Counted from the first letter of the stretch, positions 44,331-55,582 are shown. The stretch is DNA of 64,000 bases from Bolinopsis microptera (GCF_026151205.1 NC_087074.1:4094001-4158000), one strand, 5' to 3'. Notes: generated from the letters alone by a model not told the origin. Made by a program: numbers and translations.

Positions 44331-45169
44331 AGATTTTGTTACCTTTTGTACTTTCATGCTTATTAACACTGCAGCATGAGATTAGTATCCGCTCTGAAAC
44401 CATAGTGTATAGCGTGTGTATTCTACGATGTTGCCCACATAAAACAAACATACGGGAGCCCTTTCAAATCGTAGGTTGTGTTTTAGTACGGCTGAGGCAT
44501 TGTGAAATGATGATCAACACGACAGAATCAGAGAAATACTCTGAAACAATTTCCTAGGTTGACATGACTTTTACGACGGCCCCAACGTTAATGTGGCTCT
44601 TGCTATGTGTTGGTTCAGCCGAATTAATTATTATATTTAATCAAGTTTATTTTTCTCGTTAGTTGTCATCCGGCCAAACATTAAGCAACTTATATTGCAG
44701 TACCATTTATCATTTAGTATATCAAAATATGTCATTGTAATTTTGCATGGCTGAAATGTAACGCTTGATTTATATATATAATGATTAATTGAATTTTCAA
44801 ATAAAAAATAACTACCAAATTTGCAGGAAGTATGGTTTCTTGTCTGTTGCTGAATTGGATTTCAATTAGTTCTCTCTTCTAATGATGTCGCAATCAGGCT
44901 AGACTGCAATTTTTAGGTAAGATTTTAAGTGATTTTCAGATTTAATTAATATATTTTAGCTTAGTGCAGGGTTAAAAAGGTAGAAACTCTTATTGCACTA
45001 TATAATAATCATAATACTATAATATAATTAATAGGTTCATCAAAGTTTCTATCATGATTATAACCGCAATGAATTATCAATTTAGTTTAATACAAGTCTC
45101 TTCAGGTATCAAAGGGACACGCCTTAAAGAACAGTGATAACACTAGATGTATAGAAGCCTTATATAACA

Positions 45170-46260
45170 AGCCTACAATAACAGCTCAAAATGGTCGTAT
45201 ACGACGGAGCTGACTGCTAGGGAGCGAGATCTCTACTTCCAGGAGCTGTTTGGAGTAATAACTAAAGACCGAGGAGGACTCAGATGTAAACATGAGTCCT
45301 CCTCGGTGAACAAGGTAGTACAGGGCAGGTTCTTGACATGGGAGACACAACGCAATTAGACTTTATTGGAACAACCTTATCTACAACTACAAGATGAGCC
45401 CAGCTCTCCTTAAATTCCATCTAAACTCGACAAAATGATGTGGCTAATACCCCTGCTAATATGAAGCTGTGAAGCTATTCGAGGACAGGAAACTTTAGGA
45501 AGACGTGCAACATCAACCACATCCTGGCTGTCTACTGTCTGTAGTGTAGCAAGAAACTCCAAGAGATACAACTGGAGGCATGACAACGTTCTGCGTGTCA
45601 TAGCTGGAGCCTTGCTAGACCAACTCAAGACTTACAATTCCGCATTTTCCACGCCCTCCGACAAATAATCGTTACGATTCAAGTTGAAGAATGGGAGCTA
45701 TGATGAGCTGAAGTTGAGGAAGGAGATGCCGTTTGAGAGGGCGAATGACTGGATGCTGATCTGGGACGAGGACACGATACAACACATCTACAACACATCC
45801 GAGAGACCTGAAATTGTAGAGAGAAGTGGTTCTGATAGAACTGACTTGTGGTGACCAAGTCGTGCGTAAATAAGTAAGGTACAACAGCTAGAGCTGGCAT
45901 CGACGGGTGAGTTTGGAAAGCTCAGCTCTTTACGGTAGAGATTGGGTTACCAGCTCTACTCAACTGCTTTGGACTGACGAAGAGAACGAAGAAGAAAGCA
46001 CTGAATGAGGCTGCTTTGGTCGCTCTTCAATGTTCTTATGCCATTTAGTTAGCCCGTGACAGCAAGAAATGGTCTACCTTCTACGAAATCGCAAGGTAGA
46101 AGCCATAAACTGCGAAAGCTGGACCCATAAAACATGCGAAAGCTGCAACGAGGATCGCAAGTACTGGTGGAATACACGTACAGTAATGGCTTGCTGACTA
46201 GATGTATAGATGGAGTTGCTATCGAACGATACAGAACTCAGGTAAACATCTAAACCTGTT
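45170..46260 (+). pseudogene. Decayed coding sequence, retroelement-like
   Basis: Plus-strand frames with several stops keep protein-like stretches: LTARERDLYFQELFGVITKD, RHDNVLRVIAGALLDQL, ELKLRKEMPFERANDWMLIW and KALNEAALVALQCSYA. The RHDNVL..IA..L pattern is reminiscent of retroelement proteins, but I cannot name the family. Bases 44331-45169 to the left show no recognisable feature. Confidence 0.35.
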
Positions 46261-46429
46261 ATAGTTGATTTTTCTCATACACTTTATAGCTCTTAAATTA
46301 GAAGCAAATCAAAGCCTTCATGTTGTGTAACAGTTTGGTAGGTAGGGCGTGGATCTATGAACTAATTATACTTGGTAATGCTGTAATTTAACATATTCAC
46401 AGTACATAATTCTATGCAATCATGATAGC

Positions 46430-46545
46430 ATCGGGGGGGGGGGGGGGGGGATCATATACTTAGTACCGTGGTCATATTTTCTTCCAAAACACAGTTAGTA
46501 CATGGCACATTTTCCAGAAAAACAGGTACATGGTACTAAGGGGGG
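46430..46545 (+). repeat. Poly-G-led dispersed repeat (TTAGTACCGTG family)
   Basis: A G tract followed by CTTAGTACCGTGG, TATTTTCTTCCAAAACACAG and an inverted CATGGTACTAAG. A second copy with the same order starts at 50470 and extends to about 50900, adding more TTAGTACC motifs. It is a repeat family with internally reiterated motifs and no ORF. Confidence 0.7.
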
Positions 46546-46939
46546 TGTCCAATATTATGTCAAATGTATTTGCGACTGATGTAAGACATAACTACATCGA
46601 AATCCCGTCGACCTTCTTCAATCTAAAAATATCGTAAAATATTTCCATGATGTCCAATTTAGTTGACTCACTCAACCCCGACACCAAGGCATCCAAATCT
46701 TGTGGAAAGCAGATTTTGTGGCACTCCTGTACAATCAATTTGATAATACCCTCTGTCAAGTCATTATCGAGAAACGGCATTGATCAGGGACAAAAGGATT
46801 TCGCGGCATGTACGAAACCGCGAAATTTCCCTTTCTCCGCGACAAATCGCGATTTTTTACGTTTTCCGCGACAGACCGCGAAATCTCCCATTCTCCGCGA
46901 CAAATCGCGATTTTTTCAGTTTTTCGCGAAAAATCTTTA

Positions 46940-47055
46940 AATCTGAAGACCAAATTTGTGCATTATCTTTTAAATCTGGGGACCAAATTTGCGCATTTTC
47001 CTTAAAATCTGAGGACCAAGTTTGCGTATTTTCCATAAAATCTGCGGGCCAAATG
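46940..47055 (+). repeat. About 37-bp tandem repeat inside the hAT-like element
   Basis: Four imperfect copies of a unit around AAATCTGNGGACCAAATTTG followed by a CGCATTTTCC-type spacer. It lies next to the left terminal array. Confidence 0.8.
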
Positions 47056-47119
47056 TCACGTTTTCTACAAGTATATGAAACCAATCACATTTTCAGCCTT
47101 CCGTGAGTTCTGATTGTAG

Positions 47120-47930
47120 GTACATTCTCGATACATATAACATACCTCTGAAAGTGAAGGCGGAGCTCCCGCTTCCGAGCTCATATTGCGAAAGGCCAGG
47201 GAGGCCTGCCTTCCGAGATCGCATTACAAGGGGAGCCCTCGAGTCCAATATCGTGTATCGAAGGGTATGTGTGACCTTTGAAAAACGAAAAAAATTTTTC
47301 GGCTCATAATGATCAGGGTAGCATGAAACATGAACAAAAGTAGTTTCCAGAAAAACTTTGAAAAAATTTTGACTTAGAAAATTTTCGGTCAGAGTCATTC
47401 TCGATACATACTTCTGAAGGCGGATCTCCCGCTTCCGAGCTCATATTGCGAAGGGGAGGCCTACCTTCTGAGATCGCATTACAAGGGGAGCCCTCGAGTC
47501 CAAAATCGTGTATCGAAGGGTATGTGTGACTTTTGAAAACCGAAAAAATATTTTTGGCTCATAATGATCAGGGTAGCATGAAACATGAACAAAAGTAGTT
47601 TCCAGAAAAACTTTGAAAAAATGTTGACTTAGAAAATTTTCGGTCGGAGTCATTCTCGATACATACATCTGAAGGCGGATCTCCCGCTTCCGAGCTCATA
47701 TTGCGAAGGGGAGGCCTGCCTTCTGAGATCGCATTACAAGGGGAGCCCTCGAGTCCAATATCGTGTATCGAAGGGTATGTGTGACTTTTGAAAACCGGAA
47801 AAATATTTTTGGCTCATAATGATCAGGGTAGCATGAAACATGAACAAAAGTAGTTTCCAGAAAAACTTTGAAAAAATTTTCTGTCCGAGTCATTCTTGAT
47901 ACGTACATCTGAAGGCGGAGCTCCCGCTTC
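47120..47930 (+). repeat. About 250-bp tandem repeat inside the hAT-like element
   Basis: Three-plus copies starting near 47123, 47393 and 47645 (marked by CATTCTCGATACATA), with the last diverging after about 47890. Each contains GAGCTCATATTGCGAA, GGGGAGCCCTCGAGTCCAA and GATCAGGGTAGCATGAAAC. Open frames across it are incidental. Confidence 0.88.
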
Positions 47931-47984
47931 CGAGCTCGTATTGCGAAGGAGAGGTCTGACTTCCGAGATCGTATATGGAAGTTG

Positions 47985-48180
47985 ACCAGTAGACATATAA
48001 AACTTGACCAGACGACATAAAGTTGACCAGTAGACATATAAAACTTGACCAGACGACATAAAGTTGACCAAACGACATATAAAACTTGACCAAACGACAT
48101 AAAGTTGACCAGACGACATAAAGTTGACCAGTAGACATACAAAACTTGACCAAACGACATAAAGTTGACCAGAAGACATA
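47985..48180 (+). repeat. About 20-bp tandem repeat AAGTTGACCAGACGACATA
   Basis: Around ten copies alternating AAAGTTGACCAGACGACAT and ATAAAACTTGACCAAACGA forms. It lies directly downstream of the FLYWCH ORF stop and may provide its 3' end. Confidence 0.88.
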
Positions 48181-48207
48181 CAATGGATTAGGAAATCGAA
48201 CAGTAGG

Positions 48208-48789
48208 TTAAATCAGTGTTGTTATTGAATCGTCACTTGTCAGATATTTCGTCATCGATAACGTCATCGTTATTTGCTTGGTATTGTAAGTGACGTGCAG
48301 CCGATGTCTTTTCTTATGTTTCTCTAGACTGTTAGGGCTTCTGTCCGGATGGTTGTGGGGCCCGTTGAAACTTAGAAGAAGACTTCTGTTCTTGTCTGTG
48401 GTAATGGTGGCAGGACAATTTCCATTCCTCGCGTGGTATTGGTTACATCTGTAACTGATGTTGTTTTTCAGCTCCGATCGTTGCTGAAACAGGTTGTCTT
48501 CGTGAACAACCATGGGCTTACCACGGGATGTGGTTAAAACTTCAAGAAGGTTCGTGCAAGGGACTGGGGAAAGGATGTTGTCAAGGTTTATATAAGCTTC
48601 GAGGGGTAGAGGTTCGATGCTAGGTAGGGATAGAGGAATAGGATTGAGAAGGTCGTAGTATTCCATTGCTATCGTTGTGAATTGCAGATGGTCGAATGAT
48701 GATGTCTCCTGTCGTCTGTTGAAAGTTATATAGTATTGATAACGAGATTCGTCATACAGTACGTATGACATTGCAACATTTGAGATCAT
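48208..48789 (-). CDS. FLYWCH-type zinc-finger protein carried by the transposon
   Basis: A 193-residue ORF lying wholly inside the hAT-like element. Residues of about 84-155 match the FLYWCH pattern: an LTTSRGKPMVVHEDNLF entry, aromatic and YRC segments (ISYRCNQYHARNGNCPATI), then GPHNHP, giving C..C..H.H zinc ligands. FLYWCH domains occur in DNA-binding proteins of metazoans and fused to or beside transposases, notably MULE-type. Here it may bind element ends or be captured cargo. The start is uncertain: the ATG at 48789 or one of the next in-frame ATGs (MSYVLYDESRY, MEYYDLL). No intron or partner ORF was seen. Confidence 0.75.
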   Translation of the reverse strand: MISNVAMSYVLYDESRYQYYITFNRRQETSSFDHLQFTTIAMEYYDLLNPIPLSLPSIEPLPLEAYINLDNILSPVPCTNLLEVLTTSRGKPMVVHEDNLFQQRSELKNNISYRCNQYHARNGNCPATITTDKNRSLLLSFNGPHNHPDRSPNSLEKHKKRHRLHVTYNTKQITMTLSMTKYLTSDDSITTLI

Positions 48790-49861
48790 GTCAAAGTTAT
48801 GGTAGCTCTCGTAACTCGTTGTTATGGACCCCCATCAGCCTGTATCACATCATATGATGAGATCATATCCTCATGGGACATGAGCCGATCAAATAGAATA
48901 GTCAAAGAATATGTGAACTCTAACTAAGCACTGTAAATACATTATTTTTTGCCGCGAATTTGCCGCGATTTTTCGATTTGTTGCCGCGAATATGCCGCGA
49001 TTTTCGGAATTCCCGCCGCGAAATAGCCGCGAATTAGCCTAGTTTGGCTTGTCGCGGTGCCGCGATTTTTGGCCAAAATTACCGCGAAATCCTTTTGTCC
49101 CTGGCATTGATCCAAAGCTGATTTGATCCATGAGGTCTTTCAACGCTTTTTCAAAATTGTCTCTTTTGACAGTCTGAGAAAATGATCATAGTCGTAAAAA
49201 TAATTCACAAATAATCTCGTCTACATATATAGGGACACCAGGTTCTAGCACATTCATAAATATTTTGTCGCTTGACAATTGGGTTTAACTGGATGGAACT
49301 AAAACAATCAGTCTTTCTTCCGTTTTAGAAAAGATATGCCTTAAACTTACCTGCGAAAGATTGAGCGACGTCTAAGTATTTTTTACGTTTCCATGGATAC
49401 GGGCAATTCGGGGGTCTCCCGATAATCTGTAGATGGCTGAACTCATTCACTCTGCCGACTGCCTATATTGTCGATAATAATAATCTACATTACAATGTTT
49501 TATAGGGACATATTCACTGTATGCTACATTTCGAATCTTTTATTTGGTATTCTAGGAACCATGGAACGTTCTTTGAAAATCTCTCTAAACAGTTAAAATT
49601 GAATAGTTAGTGTGTCACTCAAATCAGTTATCTACACTCAGCTCGGAGCTGACTCAGCTCTGTTGTAGCACGTGCGCGCGGCTCAGATCACGTTCTGGGT
49701 CACGGACAGAATTATACATCAGTTATAATACACCAGTTTTAATATAAAATACACTTCTTTCAGCAGTTCTTTCTAAGTTTGTCCGCGCTTCTCTTCCGGT
49801 TTTTATCACCGGCGTACTGAGGGGCCGGGGTGTTGACATATGTTACTTAATCAGCCGATGG

Positions 49862-50050
49862 GGCGGGGGGGGGGGGGGGGGGGGGGGGGAATTAACTGTA
49901 TCGTTATTTAGCTTAATTTTACCTGAGGACCCCAGGCTATTATGTTCATTAACATTAAAGATTCCAGTAACCTGAGGACCCCAGGCTATTATGTTCATTA
50001 ACATAATAAAGATTTGGCGGAATGACAGGCTGAGCGCGGCCCAGTAAAGC
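49862..50050 (+). repeat. Poly-G tract followed by tandem R3 copies
   Basis: A G run at 49862-49889 is followed by two R3 units, a partial one at about 49922-49965 and a full one at 49973-50050. Both begin CCTGAGGACCCCAGGCTATT, and the second ends in GGCGGAATGACAGGCTGAGC. Confidence 0.75.
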
Positions 50051-50464
50051 TTAATTATTCAATGTGTGATTTTTTCAGGAAGCTTCCGTTAAATCTTTTG
50101 TCTCAGGATTTAAGACGGCTTGATCTTTCAGTCGTATAATATATTTCGATAATAATTAGTAATACTGACTCTGTGTTGATAACGTATTATGTGAACGGTC
50201 CATAAATCACTATAACACAACACCGGAACTTCGATATATTCATAAGTTCGTCCCGTGAATTTTCAAGTACAGACGGTAAAGTGAACTGTTTTTCGGTGGT
50301 TATTTCGCCGAAAATTTAATAAACACGAATGAAGGATGTTTACTGTTTAGAACACTTCGAATGTAGTATTAATAGTTTTAAGAGATCATATTATATACAA
50401 ATGACACGTGACATGGATCAATCAATATAGCCACACACTTGTATTGGTACAATCGCTAGATTGT

Positions 50465-50900
50465 AATCGGGGGGGGGGGGGGGGGGGGGGGGGATACACT
50501 TAGTACCGTAGGTGACGTTGGGGTGGGTCATATTTTCTTCCAAAACACAGTTATTACATGGCACATTTCCCAGAAAAACAGGCACATGGTACTAAGCCCA
50601 AAAAACCCATTTCACCTCTAATTTCAATTTTGAGTATTTTTGGGATTTTGAGTTTATTCCTGTTTTTGTAACTTTTTATTTCATCTAATTCGACTACATT
50701 GAAAACAAAACCCCTAGTGGGTATAATTTTCCCACTGTTTAATGAGCTGTTTAAAGCTGTTTATATACTAAGACACAGTTAGTACCGTGATTTCTCAACA
50801 TTTAATACCTCAGAAGGGTCGGTGGGTGGGTTTTTGACTAAATTCCAAAATTATACTTAGTCGATGTCACGTACAGAACTTAGTACCTGATCTAATCGAT
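50465..50900 (+). repeat. Second copy of the poly-G / TTAGTACCGTG repeat
   Basis: It begins with a G tract at 50470-50493 and matches 46430-46545 over about 110 bases, then continues with further TTAGTACC motifs (50776 and 50868). Bases 50051-50464 and 50901-51230 show no gene. Confidence 0.65.
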
Positions 50901-51231
50901 GTTTTTACGCTAAACATATTATATAAACTAATAAAGAATGGCTATGCCATAAGACCAAACGTATGGGGTAATTTTTTACATCTCTTAAATATAGATTATA
51001 TTTTTAGGAGGGGATCTACAATTTGCAAAGACGATTTATTTTCGGCCAGAAATTTACGGAGTTCATTCGTCTTCAGTCTTGGTGCAGTTGTTTCTCTCAC
51101 TATCAGGTATTACTATTCACTATTCAACCATGCTGCCTGGCTTGAACCCTGTTTGTTAAAACCTTCATGTATATTGCATGTTCATTATTTATTGAAAAAT
51201 AAATCAGATTTGTGAACATTTCTTTCCCTCA

Positions 51232-51512
51232 GTGACGGTTCGAGGAGACACTGCATCGCAATGCTCGGTGAAGATACGGGGATATGAGGCTGTTATCTCT
51301 CTCTCAAAGTCCACTGCACGTCGTCACAGAGCCTCAATCCGATCAGAGCAAGCAGCAAAGATCAAAAGAGACTTAACGTCCAATGTCAGACAGAAAAATT
51401 TCGACGGAAAACTCCTGGCAGAACTCGTAACTAAAACAGAAATGAAATTACAGAAGTTTTAAATTTTTTGTCAAAAAACGAACTTTTAGGGGTGTTTCTA
51501 ATGACCAGGGTT
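51232..51512 (+). other. Short ORF fused to the right end of a GACCAGGGT element
   Basis: After a good acceptor-like TTTCCCTCAG a 76-codon frame encodes SLSKSTARRHRASIRSEQAA.. NFDGKLLAELVTK and a stop. The last 85 bases (51425-51512, ending TAATGACCAGGGT) closely match the right end of the tectonic-intron element (29460-29554). The peptide has the look of a fragment of a transposon-encoded or domesticated protein, but I cannot name it. It may be a remnant of the autonomous partner of that family. Bases 51513-52534 contain nothing recognised. Confidence 0.4.
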
Positions 51513-52534
51513 ACTGTTCTCTTTAAAGTATGTAATCAAATTATTCCCAATTATTAGAATATCTAAGTTAACATAGATTTTGTGATATGTCTACAACCTT
51601 TTTCCACTTGATTATATTTACCGGTGGACCTCGGGCTTTTGTAATCATTAACACGATTGATAGATATGGTGGAATTACATTGAATTGCATTGGTCACGTT
51701 TTTGCTGGGGGAGTGCTCGGCTATAGTTTTACCTAATTCATCATGTTGTAATGGTAAAACCATGCAAGGACAGTCTGTTCTGTCAGGGTGCGCTAGATCG
51801 GAGAGTGAACAATTAACATCGTGATTCTTTTGCTTTTATTCCTTGCATTGCCGCATGAATACTGATACTTGCCGCACAATAATAGTAAATACTCTGTTAA
51901 GACACATGACACAGTATAATTAAGTTGGCCTAAGCTACCACTTGTATAAAGGAAACCTTTAACATGACAATGAACACTGATAACAAGTAAAGTTGCCATT
52001 CTGTCAAAAACTGCCTTCATGAACGTTTAAAAAGTTACCGAGATGAGATTAATAATTTGTTATTATTATAATGTATTGTACAAACTTGCGCAAGGTTAAT
52101 GGTCCTGTTGTCTTAAGTGTACACCCTTGCTGAGGAAAAAGTATATCATGGGTCTGAACGAATCTATTATATTACGTGTTTCTTTCGGTCGAATGTGATT
52201 ACCGTCTTGAATTTTTGCACGAAGTCGATCCTGTAAATGTATACTCCTTGTCTAGTAATTAAGTAATTTCTACAATCTCCATGTGTTTTTCCTTTTCAGA
52301 CTATTATATATATATCACAGGTTACGCCAAATTATAATGACATCGGTGTGCTTAAAGAAATCATTGCCATCACTGCACGAAGTCAATCCTGTGAAAGTAT
52401 ACTTCTTGCTTAGTAATTTCTACTATTACACGTGTGTCACGCCAAATTTTAGTGATATCAGTGTGTAAAGTAATCGTTGACATCACTCCGCAACTGCGCG
52501 TCTTTTGGCGCGTATTTTGCTGGAATTCATCAAT

Positions 52535-52795
52535 TCCTGGCTAGATCGGCGAGATGCGCTACTGTGCCGCGCCGAGCTGCCATGAATTGACATCGTCAAT
52601 TAAGACTCGTCGACGGTCCTATATGGAACAGATATTTTACGAGTATCACCCGTTAACATAATTGTCATGTGGTATTTAAATTACAGCTGCTCGCAATATA
52701 TTAACGGGTGATACTCGTAAAATATTTGTTCCATATATTGGACCGTCGACGAGTCCAACTCGGCGCGCGTCCTGGTAGGTTGTAAACCTACAAGC
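52535..52795. repeat. R2 copy joined to a 150-bp hairpin
   Basis: R2 sequence (CTGGCTAGATCGGCGAGATG.. CATGAATTGACATCGTC) runs into a hairpin whose arms (about 52606-52660 and 52695-52758) pair GACTCGTCGACGGTCC, TTTTACGAGTATCACCC and their complements around a short loop. The hairpin end (CTCGGCGCGCGTCCTGGTAG) recurs inverted at 42150-42195. From 52796 to 53534 I see only AT-rich DNA. Confidence 0.7.
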
Positions 52796-54137
52796 AATAT
52801 AATACAAGCAATATAATATAGTTACTAACACAATTTATTAAGTTTATTTATCACATGCTGTTCAATTATCAATTATAGTATTTTACAATGAAACATTGCT
52901 AAAACAAGTAGTTGGAGCGACTGAAAAAAACTTTTTTGGGCTGTTGCATTTTTTAAAATATGAAAATCGAGCGCTACCATGAAATTTTTAAAACAGAACC
53001 TATATTATTGACTCAATTTCGGTTATTATTTTGAAAACAAAAATCATCAGTTTTTCAGCGGAAGTTATTATGTATCAAGCAGATAAGCCCCTTTAACGTC
53101 TTCTACGTACTATACTACAGATACTATACTACAGATACTTGTTGAAAATGATTCATTGAATATAAATAGTCATGACAAATAAATTTTTGTTGTGAGATTT
53201 TCAGAATTGTTTCATCCTCATCCCCGATGCAAAGATAGATTTATTCTACAAATTTAAATAATATAAATTTCATTCTTTGAATTTTGGCAGTCATGTTTTT
53301 CTTAAAAGTGATTCCCAGAAATAAACTTTGTATTAATACATGTTTAATGTCATTTCTAATACAGTAAACCCTTCGTCACACCACTGCCTCCCTGCAGCCA
53401 TATTATACATGTATATTTGATTATTTCTTCTATACCTCTCAAACATTTGTTCCTACAATTTCAAAGTGTTTGGCAACTGAAATAGAGTGTATCCCCTCTT
53501 TAGCATCTGTATCACTTCTCAATTAGACGTTCACGTTTAGAGCAGTGGCGTAACGTTGCCTGTTGGTGCCCCCGCCGAAAAAGCGCCCCCCTGTTGGCAC
53601 CCCTCCCCTTTTGGTGCCCCTCCCTAAAATTGAACAAATTCAAGGGTGATTATAGAGGATACGACGGTAAAATCTCTAAAAAAGTATGTATCTAGAGCAA
53701 AATGCGCAGTTTTGCTAGTACTTTAGTTAAGTTTTCGAAATTGTCCCACAAACGTAGCTTCTATGTACAGAGTTGTCATGTGGGCTCTGCCCCAGATCTA
53801 GCCCATTTCTAGGTCGGTTGTATTCGGTCCATGGATCACATCACTAATTATACGCCACAAGCTTCAAGCTTGCATGTTAATTACTTGATGACGTATACGG
53901 TGGATCATATCACTCCGGCCCCAAAGTCTGGCAGCCCTCTCGACCCACTTAGTCCACATACCTTGCAAACTTACAGCAGGGTATTTTTAATGGCCTAAGT
54001 CCCTAATACACGTTTTAATACTTTCAACACTACTATATAACAAATAATTTGAGGACGCCTAAACTGCCACTTACTCAAATTTTGTCACTACCCCCCGTGA
54101 CTACAGTTTAAGACCTGCTCCCCAACAGGATCTTCTT

Positions 54138-55544
54138 GTGATGCCCCCAAAGATAGATCATATGGAAATTAAAGTGGCCGGGTCGGTGTCTTCGAATTAT
54201 GTACCATTACAGGATAATGACAATGTATTAAAAGATCCTCGACAGCTTGAGGAAAATGGCACTTGTTCAAACTGTGCAGTTGAAAAAGCCCAAGTTAAAG
54301 ATGAAACGGTATGTTGTATCAATTGTAAAAAGTTGTTTCATGCCCTCTGTGTGACTCCTGTTTCAAATGACTCAAACAGTGCTAGGCCCAAGTCTAAGTC
54401 AATGCCTAATAATCCCTGTACCAAGTCTTTCTACACAGCTTTTGTACAAAACAGTTCTAACAAAAGTAAAGAACAACATATGGGGAACTTTCTCTTTATG
54501 TGTGATCCTTGCTTTACACATCATCAAGTAAAGCAGACTAGCACAACTAATGATCATGTTCAGGTACTTGACAACCGAGTAACACACTTAGCTAGTGATG
54601 TTACAGAGATTAAGAAATTATTGGAGAATGTAATTGCTGGGAAATCTATTAACCATTCCCCTGTTGATAATCTCATCTCGATAGCCAAAGCACAGTGTAC
54701 CTTGAAACCAGCTACTGATCAGGGTGAGAACGTGTGGCTTGATGAAATAAGAACAAAATCCTTGCTGGTTGTTACAAAAGGTGCTAATGTTCCATGTAAA
54801 GATCTAGAAAAAACAGTGGTTGATAACGGAATCCAGGTTCATAAGCAATATGTTGATAGTAATGGTGATCAAGTACTCATACTACCAACCCAAGCTTCAC
54901 GAGATAATCTGAAGACAGAGCTGATATCATCAGGTATAGCTGCTAATCAACTGAAAGAACCAAAGCAAAGATATCCCACTATCTCAGTTGTTGGTCTACC
55001 TAAGGATTTTAATAGAGATCACAAAGAAGAGATAAGGAACACCATCCTGAAGCAAAATCCTTACATTTCTCAATGCCTCAAAGCAGACTCTTCACTGTTT
55101 GATGTTCTGTCTGTGAAACCTCTCCGTGCAAACCAAAATATCAAACAAGCCATCATAAGGTTGAGTGATAATATTAGAATTGCTATACGAGATAATAATA
55201 ACAGGTTGTTCTTCGGTTTACTGTCTTGCCAAGTGTATGACCAACTTTACATAAAGAGATGTAACAAGTGTCAAGGCTTTGGTCACTATTCTAAGACTTG
55301 TAAAAACGAAGTGTATTGTGGTTTTTGCGCCGCCCCTGGACATGAAACTCAACAATGTGATAATAAGGACAACAATTCAGAGGAGAAAAATGATCTAATG
55401 CCCACATACTGTTGTATCAACTGCAAAAAGTCTGGCTCACCTGATGATTTATGTAAACATGCTGCATTTTCTACTGAGTGTCCTTCTTACCGGGTTCAGC
55501 AAGAGAAACTTAAAGCCTCCCTATCTTATTATTCAAAAAACTAG
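54138..55544 (+). CDS. LINE ORF1, zinc-finger nucleic-acid-binding protein
   Basis: 468 residues. N-terminal PHD/FYVE-like zinc finger with Cys43, Cys46, Cys60, Cys63, His68 and Cys71, plus a further CDPC pair near residue 118. A short coiled-coil segment (VLDNRVTHLASDVTEIKK) follows at about 140-165, then a central domain. Two CCHC zinc knuckles close the domain series at about 379-410 (CNKCQGFGHYSKTC and CGFCAAPGHETQQC). ORF1 proteins of this type coat the LINE RNA. The stop lies 38 bases before the first ATG of ORF2, so reinitiation or stop-codon suppression is likely. Confidence 0.85.
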   Translation: MMPPKIDHMEIKVAGSVSSNYVPLQDNDNVLKDPRQLEENGTCSNCAVEKAQVKDETVCCINCKKLFHALCVTPVSNDSNSARPKSKSMPNNPCTKSFYTAFVQNSSNKSKEQHMGNFLFMCDPCFTHHQVKQTSTTNDHVQVLDNRVTHLASDVTEIKKLLENVIAGKSINHSPVDNLISIAKAQCTLKPATDQGENVWLDEIRTKSLLVVTKGANVPCKDLEKTVVDNGIQVHKQYVDSNGDQVLILPTQASRDNLKTELISSGIAANQLKEPKQRYPTISVVGLPKDFNRDHKEEIRNTILKQNPYISQCLKADSSLFDVLSVKPLRANQNIKQAIIRLSDNIRIAIRDNNNRLFFGLLSCQVYDQLYIKRCNKCQGFGHYSKTCKNEVYCGFCAAPGHETQQCDNKDNNSEEKNDLMPTYCCINCKKSGSPDDLCKHAAFSTECPSYRVQQEKLKASLSYYSKN

Positions 55545-55582
55545 TTTCCTCCAAACCAAAGAAATTGCATCAACTTCGATAT

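Larger units (their letters stand above)
46785..49103. mobile_element. hAT-like DNA transposon, 2.3 kb
   Basis: The terminal inverted repeats are CAGGGACAAAAGGATTTCGC, both copies perfect over at least 20 bases. The 8-bp target duplication GCATTGAT lies at 46777-46784 and 49104-49111. An 8-bp duplication with CAGGG ends is the hAT signature. Subterminal regions are packed with CCGCGAAA/TCGCGATTTT units (46800-46930 and 48950-49095). It contains a FLYWCH ORF and three internal tandem arrays but no recognisable transposase, so it is probably non-autonomous or has exchanged its cargo. Confidence 0.88.
46592..49462 (-). pseudogene. Unidentified gene with a coding exon split by a hAT-like element
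   Basis: The minus-strand exon starts at about 49173 after CATTTTCTCAG and runs to 49104 (NFEKALKDLMDQISFG..). It resumes beyond the transposon at 46784 and continues (MPFLDNDLTEGIIKLIV.., CFPQDLDALVSGL.., MEIFYDIF) to a stop at 46592. Leaving out one copy of the 8-bp target duplication joins the two halves in frame, so the exon was intact before insertion. A probable upstream exon lies at 49351-49462 (VNEFSHLQIIGRPPNCPYPW.., donor CAG|GTAAGT). Its phase fits only with an acceptor a few bases inside the next exon. I do not recognise the protein. It is soluble-looking and helical, with no membrane segment. The allele as assembled should be inactive unless the element is spliced out. Confidence 0.6.

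Noticed and set aside
47441-48183. Overlapping 97-154 codon minus-strand frames inside the hAT-like element
   Set aside because: They read through 250-bp and 20-bp tandem repeats. Only the FLYWCH frame has a recognisable domain.
46430-50610. The two poly-G/TTAGTACC repeats as terminal repeats of one 4-kb element
   Set aside because: They are in direct orientation and the interval between them is explained by the hAT-like insertion and a host gene. No matching target duplication was seen.
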